DNA of 64,000 bases, taken from Campylorhamphus procurvoides. Lineage: Eukaryota > Chordata > Aves > Passeriformes > Dendrocolaptidae. The stretch lies in the NCBI GenBank assembly GCA_013396655.1, contig WBMV01000074.1, positions 124,001 through 188,000 on the forward strand. The letters run 5' to 3'. The stretch's first letter is position 1, and every line of letters starts with the position of its first letter. The position numbers were made by a program, and so were the translations under genes. The notes under the pieces are model-generated. The model worked only from the letters and a program-made list of their open reading frames with translations. It did not search any database and was not told the origin of the DNA. This document shows positions 1 to 14,300 of this stretch, piece after piece.

Positions 1-201
1 GAAATAAAACAGCTGGTACAGCACATCAACATCTTTTTGCAAGTCCATTCTTTTGTATTTTAAAATATAGCTTTAGAATTCCTTAAACAAGGATATATGA
101 GATACTGCCTCATTTCAGAAGGCCTTGTAGAATAATTTCTTGCTCCAGTCTGGTTTTGTGTAAGATCCACTGCATTCATTTTGTTTTGCAATCTTTTGCA
201 G

Positions 202-3200
202 TGCCGTGCTATAAAAGGTGTAAGCAGATGGAGTACTCAGATGAGCAGGAAGCAATTATAGAAGAAGACGATGGTGATGGGGGATGGGTGGACACTTTTC
301 ACAATGCAGGTACTCAAAGTCTTGCCTCAGGCTTTGCTTTTGGTAACCTGATTTTCAGTTTCCACCCTTAGAAAGTAAAATCTTCCTTATCTACAGATGA
401 CTGTGTACCAGTATCTGGTCTGGAAGAAATAAGTTACATTGCCAGCTAACCACTTGATTGGTGCATGACTGCTCAGGTGTTTAACTCTGTGGCTGTTTAT
501 GCCTGAAACAGGGTATTTTTCAGAGATGTTTGCAATAAATTATTTCAGTATTCTCTCGTTAAAGTTCTAGGAAGTTATATTAGAAAATGTGCTGTGTAGT
601 GGCTCATTCCTTAGTAAGGGAGTCCTGTGAAGATAATGGGGGTTTAAATTACTTGAAGAATACACAAATTTTTCTTTTTTTTCGGTAAGACTGCATGTGA
701 AGCACATTGAGATTTATATCTTAATGATGACCTCAACTAACTTAATTATTTCAGTGTTTCCTATTCTGTTGTTGTTGTTGGATTGAACTGAAAGGAGGAA
801 TCATTACAAAATAGCTATCTTAGTATCTGAGGTCACTAGAGGAAGGGGATGCAGTACTAGAAAGAAAGAAAATATTGTTTAAGTGGAGACATGAATGTGG
901 GAGATGATCCTTTTTTGCTATAAATCCTTAAATGAGCTTCTGTTTATAAAGAAGTTTAAAAATTACTGCTTACATGGATCTTTCCTACTGGCTTTTCTAG
1001 CACTGGCTCTTATAAATCCTTTTTTCTAAGAATCAGCAATTATATTAGTTTCAGTCTGGTTTCAGATATTCTATCACGATTTAATAAAATTCTGACCTTT
1101 GATGATGTTTTATCCACCATTTCCTAACCTAGAAGGTATTCCTCTCAAGTTTTACTTTCTTTGGTGTAAATTTTTTGCTGTAATGTGGAAAAAGCTCTCT
1201 GGATAGTTCAACCGGGTTGGGGAGAAAAAGGGTGGGAGATGATGGTGTCTTTTGTTTCATCATTGGCAGTTCTTAGATGCATCACAGCCCATAACTGAAC
1301 ATCCTACACCAAAGAAATTGTTTGAAAAAGCTTTGTCATGTCCTTGAATTTCAAGGATGCAGTCTTCATGCCTGCTGTGAATAGGCTTGTCTGCCAAGTT
1401 TTCCTTTTTAGGGTTGACTGGTTTGGGTACCATGCTGTGGTAGCACATCTGTAACACTGACTACACCTGGCCAAGTCTCCAAATGCTGTCAAGTGAGATA
1501 AAATCAAAATCTGTTTCCACCCCTCTGTATAGTTGTCTTTTGTAGCACCACTTTTTCTGGTAGGAAAAAATGTGTTCAGATAATCACACAGCCCCTGGAA
1601 ATGTATTATTTCCAAGCAGCATTCAACTGGCATTTCTTGTCTTTAAGTGGTTCTTTCTGATGAGTAGTTCCTTGATTCCAGGTTCATTCCCCACAATGAT
1701 GTAACTTATTTTCAGTTAAAGAGTTAATTAGACAAATGTATTCTGTCAAAGCAGAATTTTGGCATGTATCCCAAAAAGTACTGTGTGAGAGCTGCAGTAA
1801 AACTAGAAGGCTAATGGGGAGGAACTCGAGTTGACACTACTGGGATTTGGGATGGTTTTTACTCCCACTTTGTCTCAGCTAAAAGCGTGGAGTGTTCTAC
1901 ATTATGCTTTGTCATTGTTTTCAGGATACTCAGAAATACTCAAAAATGCATGCCTGTCTCATGAAGTTGTTTCATTATTGTGATGTGTCTATCCTGAACT
2001 CATTTTTATGCAAAAAAACCCTTAAAATAAAAGTTCAGATTTGCAGTGTTCCATCAATAAATTTTGTATGACATGCCACAGCTGTGCTGTGGTGCTCTGT
2101 GTTACTGGTGTGGTTTGCTTATGGATGTCCAGCACCAAGCATGTTACCAATACCTTGTGAACAGCCTTCTAAATAACAAAATTGTTGTGAGATGTAACGT
2201 GGAAAAATGATACCCTGTTTTCTGAAATCTTTGCAACCTCTTTCTAGGCTATTCTCAAACAAAGAAACAAGCTTTTCTAACACAGACTTCTTGTTCAATT
2301 AACAGGTATAGTGGGTGCAACAGAAGCAGTTAAGGAGATCACACTAGACAGTAAGGTACTTGTTTCTAAATTTTCTTGTTGCTTTATTGCAGGACTTAAA
2401 GGTAATTTACCTGTAGCAATATAGATCTCCCTGTGAAAGATTAAAATACACTTTGTCACTAGTTGTGTTGCAGATATACATTGACCCTCAGAGCCCATGG
2501 TATTAGTGTGCAAGCATGTGCACATAAGCATTATAAGCATGTACGTTTCCTTATTACTGTGTTTACTGAGGCATTTGTGTTTTTGAAATGTCTTTAGCCA
2601 ATGTGCTCTTGTGCCAAGATTCTACAAACTGAAAGTGAAATTCTGTTTACACTGATACTGCACATTTTGTGTTTCAAGAAACTACTGTTTAGAGATCCAG
2701 TGTAAAGAAACTTTAATATGGAAAAGTAGTGTAGGGATATAAAATCTTTCTTCATAATCTTTAACTACTGCAAGCAGCATTTTAACACATTTGGTCCTGT
2801 TTAACAGGCTTATGCCCTCCGATTTATAAGTACTAAAAGCTGCTTAAATATATTCATCTTACAAAGTCATAAGTTTCTGCATGTGTTTCCAAGAAGTCAC
2901 TGCAGTAGGAGAAAAATCTGAATGTTAAGTCCTCAGGAAACTCAGAACAGTTGGAAGTACTGGAAATGAAAATGTATGGACTAACATTTAAGAAACATGT
3001 AGAAAGTCACAGACACAAAATGCTTTTAAAGATGAGCTGGTTTTTAAAGTGAAATTCTGTCTGTGTGCTGTGAGAGTTTGTTCAGCCATCCAAGCACTAA
3101 CCTTTGGATTCTGGAAATTACAGGGAAGGAGAATGGACTGGCCCATGCTACCACACAATTGTAAACAGCTCAAAGTTATATTGATATGATGAACTGTGAA

Positions 3201-6200
3201 ATACGTGTATATCAAGTGAGACTGTGCTGAATATAGTAAAAATCCTGCTTTTTTACAAGTCAGTCACGTAAGGGTGGAAGAAACACTGAAGAATAGCTCA
3301 AGTTGATTACTCTTTCTGCAAAACACAATACCTGCAGAATGTTACTGTCATTCATAACTGCTGTTGTGTTTTGAATTGGATATCACTTCTAATCTATTGT
3401 ATGTAAAAAACTTGCTTGCTTGGACCACAGGTCCGATCCAGAACAATTCTTTTCTGCTAATGTTCTGTTTGACAATGCACTTTGGCTTTGGTGTTTTGGT
3501 TTTTTTAAATTAAAACCAGCCACATGATGCTTGCAGTTCGAGCAGCTTCTAATTGTATTAATTATTTGAAGTGTTCTCCTAAAGTCTTCACAAAACCTGT
3601 GTTAATTGAGACCTCTGCCTTCTGAATTTCACCAGAGTTGTCTGTTGGATTCAAATGCTGTGCAAAGTGCAAAAGCAAAAGTTGTCTGTGGCTTGTGCTG
3701 TATTCATTTCTGTTGCACTATGCTTCCTTGAACTATGATATCAAAATGTGATATCTTTTTGGAACCCTCTTGTGTTTTAAAAACAATTATGGAACTGGAC
3801 ACGGCTTGTAGTTTGTGGAAATGGGTGGCACTTCTAGTCATATGATTTAGTTTTATGTAGTCCCATGAGGAGCAGGGAATTTGACTCAAATCATCCATAT
3901 GGGTCCCTTCCTTGAGATATTTTATAACTGCTCTGCAGTTGGGCATGGGTTAGGACTTATAAAATCTTAACCTACATGTTTAGTCTTAGCTGTTTAGTCA
4001 TTGTCTTTCATTTGAGATAGGTGGGTCTTTTAACTGTTTAACAGCATGTTAATTCTTCTTTGCTTAGGAGTTAAATTATTCCAGATTGCATAGTCAAAGG
4101 AGAACTTAAGTGGATTTTTAATGTCGTGGACTTGAAATTAAGATGGGTTAATAAGCAAATATCTGAGTTCAGTGTGGTACTTCTTAATATTGCAGAAATT
4201 ATTTTTCTGATGCACCGAATGTATGGACTGGACTTACACCTTAAATTTGCTGGGGCTGTTAGGCTGTGTAGGTGCAATAGTCTTTAAAGCAGTGTTTTCA
4301 ATTTAACTTCTAAAGGATAATTTAAAAATACCAGAGTGTTCAGCATCTTGTGAAGATGATGATGAGGAAGATGAAGGAGAAGCTGCCGACATGGAAGGTA
4401 TTACCTTAAATTGTGTGGGACATACATTATTTCAGGCTTTTAACTAAAGCAGTACACTCTAAGAACTACTTTTTATTTTCATGGAGTGCATGCTGGAACA
4501 TTCAACAGGCATAGGCTCTTTAACATCTTTTGTATTGTCTTATTGATGCATGTTTACTGTAACTTGTGTGCCAAAACCTGTGTGAATGTTAGTGACCTGG
4601 AAATTAATCAGTGTAGCAGAACAGATCCAAGCAAGTATAAATTAGGGATATAGCACAGCTTCATTCCTGCTTCATCCCTACACTTAAATTCAATCTGCCT
4701 ATATAAAACCACTGAAGGACTGCTCATCATCTTACTGTAGTCTTGCTCAAATTTTTATGAAAAAAGGAATAGTCTGTTCTGGGGATTGGGAAGTCAACCT
4801 GAATAAAACATCTTTAGCTACATGTAGATTTTTTTTAAGGAGTTGTTTTTGAATGACAAATATGATGACTAGCTACAAGCTCAACATAGAATTTTGTGGG
4901 TCTTCTTTTCAGAGTATGAAGAAAGTGGGCTATTGGAGACAGATGATGTGAGTGAACAGTTCTCTATCTTGTCTGTTACGATATAAGCACAAGCAAATGG
5001 ATGAAAAAAAATCAAGGTTATGAGTAGTGGGATTACTAAGCCTGGTTTCCTGTGGATTTGTTTCCTGACAACCTACTGCAGTAACCTAAACCCTTGGGTC
5101 CTCATAGATTCTGTTAACAGAAATTTTGGTTGATTTTGCTAATTTTGTTTGCTCTGCTTACACACAGTGCTGTATTCACAAGAAGTAAAAAATGCAGTGG
5201 TTGTTCTTGAGGCCTACATGGGGAAGAGGAGTGGCTTGTAGGTTCAGTAGATTCCACTAATACATCAGACTGTCATGAGACAAAAGCATCGTTATTTGTG
5301 GTTCTGTCCTGAGGTATTCATGAACCTGCATGAACTGAGATCTCTTCCTTCTGAATTTCACTGGAATTGTCTGTTATTTGTGAAAGAAGGCAGGGGGATG
5401 TAACAATGTAGATACATACTTTCTTAATAAATCAAATATTTTTTGAAAAGTAAAAGAACCCCACAAAAATGAAAACAAAAAATACTTTATGGGAGAGAAA
5501 CCTGATACTCATAATTGAAAGATAAAAACAAATCCCAAAAGCCTAGGGATTTTTTAATGTCCTCTTAAGAACATTAATAAAAGTTCTACAGCTTTACATA
5601 GGTACTTAGGATGGAAAAGGAGAGAATCCAAACAAGACTATACTAATCTTGTCATTTTTATCTTGAAACAGGCAACACTTGACACAAGACAGATTGTAGA
5701 AGCTAACAAAGCTAAAGCTGATGTTGGAGGGGAAGATGCTATTCTACAGACTAGAACCTATGACCTCTACATCACTTATGACAAATATTACCAAACTCCA
5801 AGACTCTGGTTATTTGGATATGATGAGGTATAGCTGTGTTGGGTTTTATTCCCTACTTTTTTGAAATAGAGTCACTGTGTCAAATAGCAAAGCTATTTTA
5901 AGGCTAATTCACAGTAGAAATCTAAAGGAAAAAATTGTTTGAAAGCCATTAAACAGTCAGGCTTGTAGGCAGGACTTACTTGCGTGAAGTAGGAACAATT
6001 TCAGTGAAAATTGCATCTGGTAACTAACCACATTTGGAAGGAAGCAAATTGTGCTCTGTCACTGGAGTTTCTGTTATTACTGTAGAGCTGGTTATAGCCC
6101 CAGTAGACTCAGTCAAGTAAACAGGTAAATATTTCCATCATCTTCACAGAGAAAGTATTAGATAAATCCTTCTTCCCTTTAATGACTAAATTCCTTGAGT

Positions 6201-9200
6201 TAAAGTTGTTTGGGGCTTATGGCTCAAATGCCCAGGTAGGAACCTAGTTGTTTGTCAAATATATTGATTTTACCATTCAGCTGGTATATTAAAAAGAGAA
6301 ATCTGTGCAATACTAATTCTATACCATACGAATTTTAGCGCACTCAGTTCTTTAAGTGTACTTTCAGAACTGTTAAATTTAAGGTGCTTATAATTTATGG
6401 GGTGTCATCTGTTAATGATGTTAGAGAAGAGCAAGATTCTTTCTTGTTAATGCTTTTGTTCCCGTTCCTTTCTCCTCTGTAGCAACGGCAGCCCTTAACA
6501 GTAGAGCATATGTATGAAGATATTAGTCAAGATCACGTCAAGAAAACAGTGACCATTGAAAACCATCCTCATCTTCCTCCACCTCCCATGTGCTCAGTTC
6601 ATCCATGCAGGTAAGTCTTCATTTCTGTTCTGATTCAGCATGCAGACACAAGACACTTCACTGCCTGTTAAGGCTTTTGTTAAGGATATTGTTCAGGTTT
6701 TCTGGACATCTTCCACTGCTGGCTGCCATAGTGGTCTGTTAGCTTCTGAGACAGTATGAAGGGAAGATATCAGCAATTCTCTGAAGTCATTCCAGTGCTC
6801 ACTGCAGCAGGTGTGTTCTGCAGTTAGCATTATCTTGTCTCTGATCAACTTGCTTTTACTTGGCTTCTCTACAGATTCCAGAAGATGGCAGACTACTAGA
6901 ACTCTATGAAATGAAGTTCTGTCCTTTCATTTACTTTGGCAGCAGAAAAAGCTACTTGAACAGGAAATAATAATTTCTTATTTTATGTTATCTACTTTCT
7001 GCTCCCCCAGAAGTCCTTGAAATTTTGCACTGATAAATAGAGATCCTCTAATTGCCACACTGAAATGTTTGTTGAACACAAGTGCAAAACACACGTGTTT
7101 TTAGGGTGTTTTCTGTTGCATTTTCCATGTTTCTCACCTGAGACAGAGGGAGCATGTAGTTCAACTTGTTGCACAGACATTTTTCTAGATCTTTGAAAGG
7201 TGCATACGGGGAAAGGTGCATATAGGCTTTAAGATTCTTTTAGTTGTCTTGATGATGCAGAACCAGTATCTTAAACAGTGTAACTCCTCAGCTGTTATTC
7301 TTGTCAGTCTTGGTGCTCAAGAGTTGTAAAAGAAGCAGAACTTAGAAAACTGTTAGGAAAATAATAAAGAATAGAATAGAAACTAGCAAAAGGCCTCTAA
7401 TTAATCTGTGGGGCTACCCACATATTGAATACTTCAGTAAGGCTCAGATCATCTGTTTATAGTTTGTGAAGTGAAGAAAGACTAAAACTGGAAAAGATAC
7501 AGAGAGCTGTCTGGGGTATCTGGGATGTTATAAAGCTCTTTCCCATACGAAATTATTGAATAACCTGCGACCCTTCAGCTTTGGAAAATGCTGAGAGGAA
7601 GTTACAATTTCAGTGACTTTCGTTATGAATGACACAGAAGTTGAAGTAATAGGATTTAAGTTTTTTCCAGTAGTAAAACTGATGGCATTGAATGCTGCTC
7701 ACTGCTGGCATGTTCAGAGCCACAAAAGATTAATTTCTGTGCACAGCACCTAAATAAAGTAAATATTTATTTAAGCAATATGATGTTAATGAAATAAAAA
7801 TTTGTCAAGAGTTGTTAAAAGTGTTACTAGAATGGTTCAGAATTAGGAAGTCCCTGGGTTGTTGTGTACTGCTGGGAACTAGTAGGGCTTTGGATGGAGC
7901 ATTTATTTGGTGCTTGCTCTGACGTCTTCCTTGAGCACATGCTGTAAGATACTAAGCAGAACCAGGCAGACCTTTGATATGGTCCAGTAAGGTATTCTTG
8001 TACCTTGTGTGGACATACCAGTCTTAATGTCAACCTGTTGGTGACTTTGACATATTGTTTGCTGTCTGAAGGATTTTGGACAAAAAATGGATGCAGCTTT
8101 TCGTGCAACTAGTGTTTCTGAAGGAGCATCAGGTGGGGCAGATGTAGGACAACTTAACAGACTGACTAGAAAGATGATTAATAGGAGAAAATAAGGGGGA
8201 AAATCCTGAATCCAAAACTTAATTTAGTTTGTGTTTGCTGGAAGCCCTGCTAGTAAATTTTTTGGGAAGAAGCTCCTGTTGATGGATGCAGGCTGGGAGG
8301 CCACTCAGAAGAAACAGAGATGGCCACATATTGGGGCATGACTGCCCTCAATGACTCGGTAGAACTGTGGGTTTTATACTGGCCTGCTGTGGCTGCAGTG
8401 TAGTCTGCTTAACTTTGCTAACACCTTTGTAGAGTAAGAACCAGTGTAATGCTAATCCGTGAATTTGGATTGAATCTCTTCATGGGTGAGAACTCTGTGG
8501 TCATGTTTTTACTTCTTCCTCTGGAGCCAGTGAAGTGCCAGTTCCTTTGTTACGTAATCCACATCCACACTTGAAGGAATGGTTTACATCATGAGACTTG
8601 ATTCAATTTTAAGAATGAAAGAGAGAATTTATAGTGAAGTGAGACAGATTTGGTGCTAAGTCTTTAAATGTGGAGAAAACTGTCTAGTCCTTCTCAAAAG
8701 CAATCTAGTTGACCAGCAACTGCTTAACACTTGAAATGTTTGAAATGGTAACCTTGAGACTGGGAAGAAAGAGAAGAACAGTGCATCCAAAATGAAGGTT
8801 TTAAGTATATGTTCTATTACTCTACAATGTGAGCTATTCTGTTTTTTTTAATTGGTAAGGCTAGCAGCTAAGGAGGTCTGGGTTTCTGAGGTAAAAAATA
8901 ATAGCCAAAACTATTGTTTTGTTTTTAATTCAGCTAGAAAATACCCATGTTTAGCTACCTGTGTAGCTGTTGCTTACCATCATGTTACAAGAATTGTGTA
9001 ATGTAGGATATTTGTACGATCCTAAACTAATTCATCTGTTTCTTGTGACGTGACTATCCTTGTGTCATGCGTCAGAGAAAGGAAACAAACAGCAGTCGGA
9101 TGCCCTTGTCAGCTGCTTGAGATTGCTTCTATTTTGAGTAGTTGGTTGAAATTGTTCATCTTGCAGCTCTGCTGTAAGTTGTATTTCTTGTCAGCATTTT

Positions 9201-12200
9201 TATGGTACTGGGAGAAACATAGACAACTTCCTCAATTGCTGTAAGCTGCTTTAATCACAATTCTCAGCTTTTTATTTTGGGTGTTATGAAGGGACTGTCG
9301 AACAAGATAACTACTAGACACATGTACAATTAAATCATAATTACATGCACTGATTCTGAGGGCTTGTTTTTCTCCATTTCAGAATAAATGGGGGTAGGCC
9401 TCTGAACTCTTTTTCCTTTTTACGTACTCTATGTATCTGCAAGGAAATGACTAGACACAACTGCAAGGAGCAGTGAGTTGTAGACCTTGTGGTTAACTAT
9501 CATGGATTCTGAAATGTTACTCCTAATGATGACATTTTTTGATTTTACATGTCTTCTGTCTCTGTGTGTGAAGAGTTACAGACACTGAATCAAATTCATG
9601 GGTGATGTTTTTTCTTGAAAGTACATTGCCCCAAAATATCTTTCATTTTACCCTCTGCTATGGAAGCTTTGGTTGTTCTTGTCCACTACACTGAAAGTCC
9701 TGTGGAAAGCCTTTTATCTGTCTGAAATGGGGTCGGGGGTAGGGAAGTGCTGTGGGAATTAATAATTTCTAGTGTTGTGGCATTTTGTATCCCGTATGTC
9801 TGGAAGGCTTTTATTTTTAACTTTTACTTTCTGATGGTATATATTTCCCTTCCAGACCTGTGCTGAATTTCAGTGTGAAGTTAAATATTTTGACTGAGAG
9901 TTTTGGTCAATTGCAAAGCAGAAAGAGGGGTTCTTCAGCTGGAAAGTGAACATTCCTGATAAGAGAATAAAGGGTCATATAATGAATCTAAGAAATTAGC
10001 TGCTTTCAACCTATTTTTAAGCCCTTGATGTATGGTTTAAACTGTAGATCAATTTATTTTCCATAGAAACAGCAGCATTGCATACTTGGAATATGAATAC
10101 TAACTCATTTGTGTTACTTGAACCATCTCAAGAACTGGTTGATGTACCACAAAGTAGGTGATTTTAATATGTGTTTTAAATGTCTAATCTTCTTGATAGC
10201 CAAGTGATCTACAAACAGATCCTGGAATGAACAATGAAGGGCACACAGTGTATTTAGTCATCCGGAATTAAGCGTTATTTCTGGGGGACTTCTATTCAGA
10301 AGTTATAAAAGAAGGATTGCTAGATAGCAGGGTATTTTAGATTACCTTTCTTCCAAAGTTGTTTCTTTCCTTTGCATACATATTTCATATTAATTCCTAC
10401 AAGTTTTCTTACAGAAGAAAACAAGAAACAAACCTTACAAAGTTTATTAAGTACCTGCAAAGCTTTTCATGAATGACTGTATGACAGTAAGAATGACCAT
10501 TACTGTGATGCACTATAGAATTCCAGATATCTGACTAGTCCTTAGAAAACAGAAAAGAACAAATGTCATTAAGATGTATGAAGTCGACGCAGTATGCTGT
10601 TAGAGACTTAAAGTAGCTGCAGGGTGACTTGTATTCTGTGCCAGCAAAAAAAAAAATTGTCTACAGTTATGGATAAGGTCAAAACTGAAGTTTTGGCAAT
10701 GGCCAAGTTTCTGTATAGAAGCAACTGGCCTTGGCACCTGAAAGGGCATATGTTCTGCAGGGACATATGGGGATCCAGAATTGGAATCCTCTGTGAGGGT
10801 TAGTTGATTTGCAAAGACCAAGAGCAAATGACAAATGCTGACCTTTAGTATTTCCCCAGACTTGCATGTTCCCGTTTACAGTGTGCCTTGGTAACTTTGC
10901 AACAGCTTCCTTCCTTGTTTGCAGTTGCTGGCAGCACCATTAACTTTAGAGTAGCTCCTAAATGCCAGTTGCTAGTCAGCTATTTAGATTGACATACTGG
11001 TGTCAAAGCATGGTCTGAAAGTCATGCAAACTCTGCTTGCCACTCGTCCTTGCTGTCAGTCAGCATGTAGGTTGTTTTAGAATGGATATTCCAAACTACT
11101 GCTGCTCACTAACCTGCAGTGCTGTGTAGGTGGAGGTCCATAGCCCTGTGTGATGTGACTGATAAAGATTGCCTAAGGAAGTGTGTATTTAAAACAAAGT
11201 TGAATTATAGGTAAAAGAAAGTTTAGTCACACAACCTGAGAGTTTGTGTTAAAAATGTATAAATAAAATACAAATTAACATACAGTAGTTCTCCCCTCTG
11301 ATTTGGTATGTTCTTCATCCCCTGGTTTACGGGGTATAGGAACTGAACACAAGACTATTGACTATTGCAAATCGTAACTGATCATTAAAAGATTTTGAAG
11401 TCTTCATTACAGGTATTCAAAACCAGACCAGATAAGATCCTGAGCAATCTGTTCTAGTTTGCTGCTCTTTGAGCAAAGAGGATTAGCCTAGATGAAGACC
11501 AGACTCTTCCAACCTTAGCTACTCTGTAATTCTCTGTTATATTTGCAGAATCAGCCTTGTACATAAATCTTGTGTGTTTCATAGTAGGTTGGATAATTCA
11601 CTGATGACAGTGTAAAAACTCAGTGACTTGAGGAAAGGTTTGTCCTCCCCTATAGTGCTTTACAATAACACAGCCACAAGAGAGAAGAAATTACCTTAGA
11701 AACTGTGGATTTGCCATAGAACCCGAGTTACCCCCAGAGAAAATCTCCATACCCTAAATCAGTCCTAAAGCAACAGTTCTGAATGTATGCAGGGTTGCTT
11801 TAACCTGCCTAGGAAACTATGAATTGTTTTAGTGTTTGAAACCTCTTAAGCTTTACAAATTTAAGAGTGCAGCAAATTTAAGAGACACCTAAGAATGTTA
11901 GAGCAGATTCTAGGCACCTTCTTCAGGAGGCATCTGGAAACCTCTGGTGACTTGTTGCTTGTCAGGGTTACTTTCTGGGGGCTTACCTGGTGGCCTCCTT
12001 GGCATTTAGCACTTAAAAATTATACTAGTGTCAAGCATTATGTATTGACTCTCATTATAGCTCTGAGTCCCCAGTGTAGCATGGAACTTTTTTGCTTTCC
12101 TTGTGAACGTAAGGAGTTGGCGAATAATGTAACATTCATCACTTAATTTACCTTTCATTTATGGTTGGTATTTTATTTTCTCAGTAAACTGAACATTTCC

Positions 12201-14113
12201 GCTTGCTGCTTCTGAAACTAACAGTCCAAAATTATCTGATTTGCACAGAATGTAATCTTATTGAGATGAAGATAGAATTACTTTATCTTTAAAATATTTT
12301 CTGCTCTGTTTTTCAGGCATGCAGAAGTCATGAAGAAAATAATTGAGACGGTTGCAGAAGGTGGTGGAGAACTTGGAGTTCACATGTATCCTTTTTTGTT
12401 ACTACACTGATTCTTGGGAATTTCTCCAGTGTAAGGAGATGTTACCTCAAGGTTCCTAAACTGGAATGCAATTGTGTCTGAAAGTGCATGGGATAGCACT
12501 TGCTAGAGTTCTGGAATGAGCTCCCTTATGCAAACAGACTCTGTTAAGTAGCTGGGGAGCCAAGGGTGGTGTATGACAGGAGAAACAGGGAAAGTAGGTA
12601 GGATTGAAGGACAGAATCGAGCCTTTGTTTGTAGGAGTGTGAAGGAGGTATGTGTGAGTATGAAACAGAGATCCCAGTGTAGGAGGGTAAGACTGGAGAT
12701 TCACACACACTCTCTCCAGAGTGTAATCACTCCTTGGTATGGCAGCTTTTATATTAGCTTTGAATCTGAAATTAATTTCTGAAAGGTGTAGAGGTCCCAT
12801 TATTCTTTTTTCTGCATCTGAGCAATATCTTGGTAAAACATTTAACTGACAAAAAAGCAGTGGAAACTGCTGAAACCATTCTGAACATCCATATCTAATG
12901 CGTCACAATTAGAATTTTCTTTTACCAAGCTGCCTGATCTTAGTTATGCTTTGTAGTAATTGATACTATGCTTTCTGACTCCATGTCAGAAGCAAGTGTG
13001 TCCTTTCAGAATAGTATTCTCTGCTGCTATAAGGCAAGCAAGGAAGAAGTTCTGAGCAGCTATAGGTCCTGCATCAGTAAAATTCCCTTTTACTGTATAA
13101 GTTGAGACTTGCTCAATCTGTGCAGCAAGCAGTGGAAACTGAACTGGAAAATAACTATCTGGAAAGGTAGTTCAAGTCCCCTACTCCTCAGTAGTTATAA
13201 ATAGCTTATTTTCAAGATTTTTACCTTTTTTTTGTTATTACTTAACAAATAGAGACATTTTTAATATGTGATTTCTTTCCTCATTATCATGTAGCTTTGT
13301 ATTTGTAAATGGTCTATGCGACTGATATGTCAAAATAGTAGGGTTTCCTTAAATCCAGTACCAATGCAACTTAATAGGCAGATGAAAGTAGTGATTTATT
13401 TTAATTTTTCAGTTCCCTCTCTGCCTCATTCCCACATGGACAGGCACTTTAGATTATAATTACTCCAGACTGCAAATTCAGGCCCAACATGCATTTGAAG
13501 GTGATACATATACAAGGGAACTCTTTTCTGCAAAGGCAGACTGCTCAGCTTAGTCAGGCTAATCTACTTTCCCTTATCAACAGGAAGGACCTCTTTCAAA
13601 GGATGGTTCAAAACAGGAACTGATTTCTTTTTCTGAGCCAGAGACACACTTAGGAGGAGCCTGCTTTTCCTGCCACTGCAGGAGGGTAGCTAGGGATTAG
13701 CCTTGCTGGGTGCCATTCACCTTGGCATTTGTTAACAAATACTAAGTATGTAAATAGGATTGTAAATGTTAGTGTGGTGTCTGCAAGATTTATTGAAAAG
13801 AACTCCTAGTTCCCTTTGTTAACTTAAAACAGGAAGATCTGTATCTTTGGTCAGCATCTGATGTCATTACCAGAATTCTGTTGTATTAATTTCGCAGTCT
13901 CTAACTGCATAATTGCCAGGTATTATTTTCCTGTTGTCAAGAAATACTGTTGAACAGACCATTGAATGTGAATTTTGCTTTGTTTTACAGGATTTCTAGT
14001 TATTGTACATTTTCCTTAATAAGAAAATCAGGTACCTTCTTATTTTCTTGAAATTTGTACAGGCAGTCATTCCAACAATAGAATATGACTACACAAGGCA
14101 CTTTACAATGTAA
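202..14113 (+). CDS. ATG3: ATG3, E2-like enzyme of ATG8 lipidation (3' part of gene, eight exons)
   Basis: ATG3 accepts activated LC3/GABARAP (ATG8) from ATG7 on a catalytic cysteine and transfers it to phosphatidylethanolamine during autophagosome formation. Exons by splice sites and frame: 202-309, 2306-2355, 4316-4397, 4913-4947, 5672-5827, 6483-6610, 12317-12385, 14032-14113. They encode 236 residues, the same number as human residues 79-314 and nearly identical to them; the 5' exons lie upstream of the window. Visible landmarks are [14 protein letters not shown], the acidic flexible region ([19 protein letters not shown]), [18 protein letters not shown] of the E2 core, the HPC motif with the catalytic cysteine codon at 6606-6608 (human Cys264), and the conserved C-terminus ending DYTRHFTM. 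No frameshift or stop interrupts it, so it looks like a working intron-containing gene, not a retrocopy. Its position next to F5 is unexpected (see findings). Confidence 0.97.
6611..12316 (+). other. Large ATG3 intron (5.7 kb)
   Basis: This is AT-rich intronic sequence between the catalytic-cysteine exon and the next exon. Apart from a short CR1 remnant near 11.4-11.5 kb I see no gene, RNA or conserved open frame; the short open frames here have no splice context or recognisable protein. The other ATG3 introns (310-2305, 2356-4315, 4398-4912, 4948-5671, 5828-6482) likewise show nothing I can name. Confidence 0.6.
11414..11540 (+). mobile_element. CR1 LINE 3'-end remnant
   Basis: Contains the CR1 tail signature in sense orientation: GATCCTGAGCAA...CTAGTTTG, then GCCTAGATGA, then CTTCCAACC and a degraded end. 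It is diverged and short, so an old insertion. Boundaries are approximate. Confidence 0.6.
12386..14031 (+). other. ATG3: U12-type (minor spliceosome) last intron of ATG3
   Basis: The intron starts GTATCCTTTT, matching the U12 5' splice-site consensus (RTATCCTTT). It ends with a branch-site-like TTTCCTTAATAAG near 14010-14023, about a dozen bases before the terminal AG at 14030-14031. It splits the Met codon as AT|G, and joining here restores the conserved ATG3 reading [12 protein letters not shown]. The termini are GT-AG, so this is the GT-AG subclass of U12 introns. Confidence 0.88.
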
Positions 14114-14300
14114 CTAAAATAAGAGATGTACTCCTCTAATTATAAAATCTTTTTTTAAATAACCCATCTATGTGACTTACACAACATCGTACACAATTTC
14201 TGTAACTAATCTTTTATCAACTTGATGCATTAAAATAAAATGTTCCATTACCAGCCTTTTTAATAAAAATCTTTGTGTGTAATATAAATAAATCACTTTC
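14114..14300 (+). terminator. ATG3: ATG3 3' UTR with candidate poly(A) signals
   Basis: Follows the ATG3 TAA at 14111-14113. AATAAA hexamers are at 14234-14239 and 14262-14267, so a short 3' UTR of roughly 150-200 bases is likely. The actual cleavage site is not determinable from sequence alone. Confidence 0.55.

Noticed and set aside
1260..1633. Overlapping minus-strand open frames in an ATG3 intron
   Set aside because: No splice context, no recognisable domain, and lengths expected by chance in this sequence.
3612..5380. Short similarity between about 3612-3650 and 5343-5380 in ATG3 introns (CCTTCTGAATTTCAC..GTTGTCTGTT)
   Set aside because: Under 40 bases with mismatches; too short to separate from chance or a shared old repeat.
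202..14113. ATG3 as a processed retrocopy that could explain its odd position
   Set aside because: All eight visible exons are separated by introns with proper splice sites, including a U12-type intron, so it is a genuine gene copy.
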